Under the pieces are notes generated by a model that saw only the letters and a list, made by a program, of their open reading frames with translations, was not told where the DNA came from and ran no database searches. A stretch of DNA of 64,000 bases from the NCBI GenBank assembly GCA_002371615.1, contig DFGA01000050.1, positions 1 through 64,000 on the forward strand, written 5' to 3'. The stretch is from Lachnospiraceae bacterium UBA3762 (lineage in GTDB: Bacteria > Bacillota > Clostridia > Lachnospirales > Lachnospiraceae). Shown here in pieces: positions 62,146 to 64,000 of the stretch (the stretch's first letter is position 1; each line of letters begins with the position of its first letter). Position numbers and translations under genes: made by a program.

Positions 62146-64000
62146 CCTTTTCTCCTTTTTCTTGTTTGTTTACTTTGCCCTCAGGCAGATGTTTTATCAG
62201 CTTGGCCTCAAGATCAGCACCCCGGACAGGTTTTGAAAGATAGTCGGCAAATCCTATTTGCAGATATTCTTCTTCAGCGCCCGAAAGTGCATTTGCTGTC
62301 AGCATTATAACCGGTGTTTCGGTATTAAGACCTTCACGGGAAATCACATTAAATGTTTCAACTCCGTCCGGATCCGGCATTCTATGGTCAAGAAGTATCA
62401 GATCATACTTCTTCTTCCGGCACAGATCGATTGCTTCAATACCGCCGAGCGCAGTTTCAACATTCACCTTTGTCTTCTTAAGCAGCGCAACAATAAGCTT
62501 TAAGTTCATCTTAACATCGTCAACCACAAGTATATCGGCATCCTCCGCAACAAAGCTTTCTTCATACCTGTACGCGGAAACGGACGGCTCTTTTACATAT
62601 TCACCTTTTGGAGTGTCATCAACTATTGTTTGCGGGATTGTAACCGTAAAAGTGCTGCCGACGTCCGGAGTACTCTCTACCTTTATTTCCCCGTGCATAA
62701 GACTGACGAGTTCTTTGGTGATTGCAAGTCCGAGTCCGGTTCCCTGTATTGTTGCGTTTTTCTCCTCATTCACACGCCTGAAAGCATCAAACAGTTTTCC
62801 GATATCATCATTTGATATACCTATTCCCGTATCAGACACTTTGATGGTAAGAAAAGCTTTTTCTGTCTTTCTAAGGCAGTTCATGTCTATCGTGATACCA
62901 CCGTTATTGGTGTATTTGATGGCGTTGGAGACTATATTGGACAACACCTGATTAATGTGACGCATATCTCCGCGTAAGACGGAAGGAATGTTTTTATCAC
63001 AGTTGACTTTTATATACAGGTGCTTTTCTTCAAGCGGCTGCGAAAACGAGTTGACGCAATCCCTGAGGAGTTTATGCGGATCGTACTCAGTCTCGAACAT
63101 TTCCATCTTATTGGCTTCGATCTTGGAAAAATCAAGAATATCATTTATCAAAGAAAGCAGGGTGTCTCCGGACTGTCTTATATTATCGGCATACTCAATC
63201 AGCTGGGGATCATTTGTCGAACGCAGTATCATCTCGTTCATTCCGAGCACGGAATTAAGCGGTGTTCTTATCTCATGCGACATACTCGCAAGAAAATTAC
63301 TCTTGGCCCTGTTTGCCGAATCCGCCGCATTCTTGGCCTCGTTAAGCTCATTTACCAGATATCTGTTTTCCGTGTCATCTTCTATGAGAAAATACGAACC
63401 TACCGGGCGCCCTTTTTTATCATTCAACTGATTGTAACGGATATTATAGTATTCTTTGTCCCATACCCCCGGCTGCATAGCCCCTCTTTCGTAAACGACA
63501 GTGCCGAATTTCTCATCATGTGCGTGAAGAGTCTTTATAACAGTCGCAATCGGTTCGCAGTTAAAATTATAAAACTCGGGATCAATATCAAATTTTGAAT
63601 GGGCGAACTCGTTTGAGTATATACAGTTATTGGACAGATCGAACAGGATAAGTCCTTCATTCATATCATCCACTGCGCGGTCTATCGTGGCATTCATAAG
63701 CGTTCTCGGAACAAATATCGTGATGGACAGGTATATAAGCAGCCCCGCTACAGCATAGAAAACCACCGATGCATCCAGCACAAGCGAAAACGCAATATAT
63801 ATAATATTCATAACTACAACAAACAAAAGCACCGAAAGTATTATCAGGTACTTGATCCTGTACATGCTGTAAGTTTTGGAGATCCTGTACAGTATAAAGA
63901 AAAAAGCGATAACGATAAGAATATAGTCAAGCGCAAGATGAATGTAGTATGGGAAATGAAAAGATGTAAGAAAAAATGATCCGTACGAATAAACGCTCTC
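62138..64000 (-). CDS. hybrid sensor histidine kinase (N-terminus cut by window edge)
   Basis: The frame is open to the window edge, so the N-terminus is missing; 620 residues are seen. Membrane helices (including IHLALDYILIVIAFFFILYR at the edge) resemble a 7TM input region. A PAS-like domain follows, then the kinase core with H-box SMSHEIRTPLNSVLGMN and ATP lid motifs DTGIGISNDD and GTGLGLAITKEL. A receiver domain has its phospho-Asp in ILLDHRMPDPDG. No HPt is visible, so an outside HPt protein such as the one at 29175-29546 could complete the relay. It heads the reductase/AcnX operon and may sense its substrate. Confidence 0.92.
   Translation of the reverse strand, partial: ESVYSYGSFFLTSFHFPYYIHLALDYILIVIAFFFILYRISKTYSMYRIKYLIILSVLLFVVVMNIIYIAFSLVLDASVVFYAVAGLLIYLSITIFVPRTLMNATIDRAVDDMNEGLILFDLSNNCIYSNEFAHSKFDIDPEFYNFNCEPIATVIKTLHAHDEKFGTVVYERGAMQPGVWDKEYYNIRYNQLNDKKGRPVGSYFLIEDDTENRYLVNELNEAKNAADSANRAKSNFLASMSHEIRTPLNSVLGMNEMILRSTNDPQLIEYADNIRQSGDTLLSLINDILDFSKIEANKMEMFETEYDPHKLLRDCVNSFSQPLEEKHLYIKVNCDKNIPSVLRGDMRHINQVLSNIVSNAIKYTNNGGITIDMNCLRKTEKAFLTIKVSDTGIGISNDDIGKLFDAFRRVNEEKNATIQGTGLGLAITKELVSLMHGEIKVESTPDVGSTFTVTIPQTIVDDTPKGEYVKEPSVSAYRYEESFVAEDADILVVDDVKMNLKLIVALLKKTKVNVETALGGIEAIDLCRKKKYDLILLDHRMPDPDGVETFNVISREGLNTETPVIMLTANALSGAEEEYLQIGFADYLSKPVRGADLEAKLIKHLPEGKVNKQEKGEKDA

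Overview
The window looks like chromosome from a Gram-positive anaerobe of the Clostridia, most likely family Lachnospiraceae. The pointers are an oxygen-sensitive class III ribonucleotide reductase, an Rnf complex in the clostridial order C-D-G-E-A-B, a sodium-pump decarboxylase cluster, pyruvate phosphate dikinase, a dehydratase activase of about 1400 residues, strong Shine-Dalgarno sites, AT-rich sigma-A promoters and moderate GC. The genus cannot be fixed from this sequence. Nearly every gene lies on the minus strand. The plus-strand exceptions are an AP2-type protein, apbE, a YprB-like nuclease and the dehydratase activase. I see no rRNA, tRNA, CRISPR array, prophage or insertion sequence, and no gene-free stretch longer than about 190 bases.

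Layout. 1-5.6 kb: the 5' part of nrdD behind a promoter carrying two NrdR-like boxes, a divergent AP2 protein with a decayed HNH motif, two cell-wall hydrolases and apbE. 5.6-10.6 kb: the rnfCDGEAB operon, convergent with apbE, whose product would flavinylate RnfG and RnfD. 10.7-17.1 kb: the YprB nuclease, then an operon of TetR regulator, flavoprotein, cmk, ispH, rpsA and cheR. 17.2-22.6 kb: a biotin-dependent sodium-pump decarboxylase cluster with two different carboxyltransferases and a structured element between its last two genes. 22.7-25.4 kb: phosphoesterase-scpA-scpB, and rpsU. 25.5-34.1 kb: a free HPt gene with asnA and alaS, and an ABC exporter pair with a small Cys protein and birA. 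34.1-45.4 kb: a long run of rhomboid-like protein, M16 peptidase, DUF4349 lipoprotein, era, recO, lipoprotein, glyS and ppdK. 45.5-49.7 kb: the activase. 49.7-58.2 kb: a membrane PAS/pseudo-receiver protein, a membrane protein, miaA and the nickel-pincer genes larC, larB and larE; upstream of these sit two small membrane proteins, thioredoxin and a DUF362 ferredoxin-like protein. 58.3-64 kb: an operon of hybrid histidine kinase (cut by the window end), Old Yellow Enzyme-type reductase and both aconitase X subunits.

How the genes fit together. A strong theme is ion-gradient energy metabolism. Rnf couples ferredoxin and NAD to an ion gradient, ApbE matures two of its subunits, and the decarboxylase membrane subunit moves Na+ using carboxyl groups carried on a biotin protein that the nearby BirA could charge. 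Ppdk and the pyruvate-type carboxyltransferase both work at the pyruvate/PEP/oxaloacetate node. The most unusual signals are the tandem NrdR boxes inside the nrdD promoter, the decayed HNH-AP2 protein beside them, the cloverleaf-like element at 18697-18769, the receiver domain lacking its phospho-aspartate, and the aconitase X/flavin reductase operon led by a sensor kinase.
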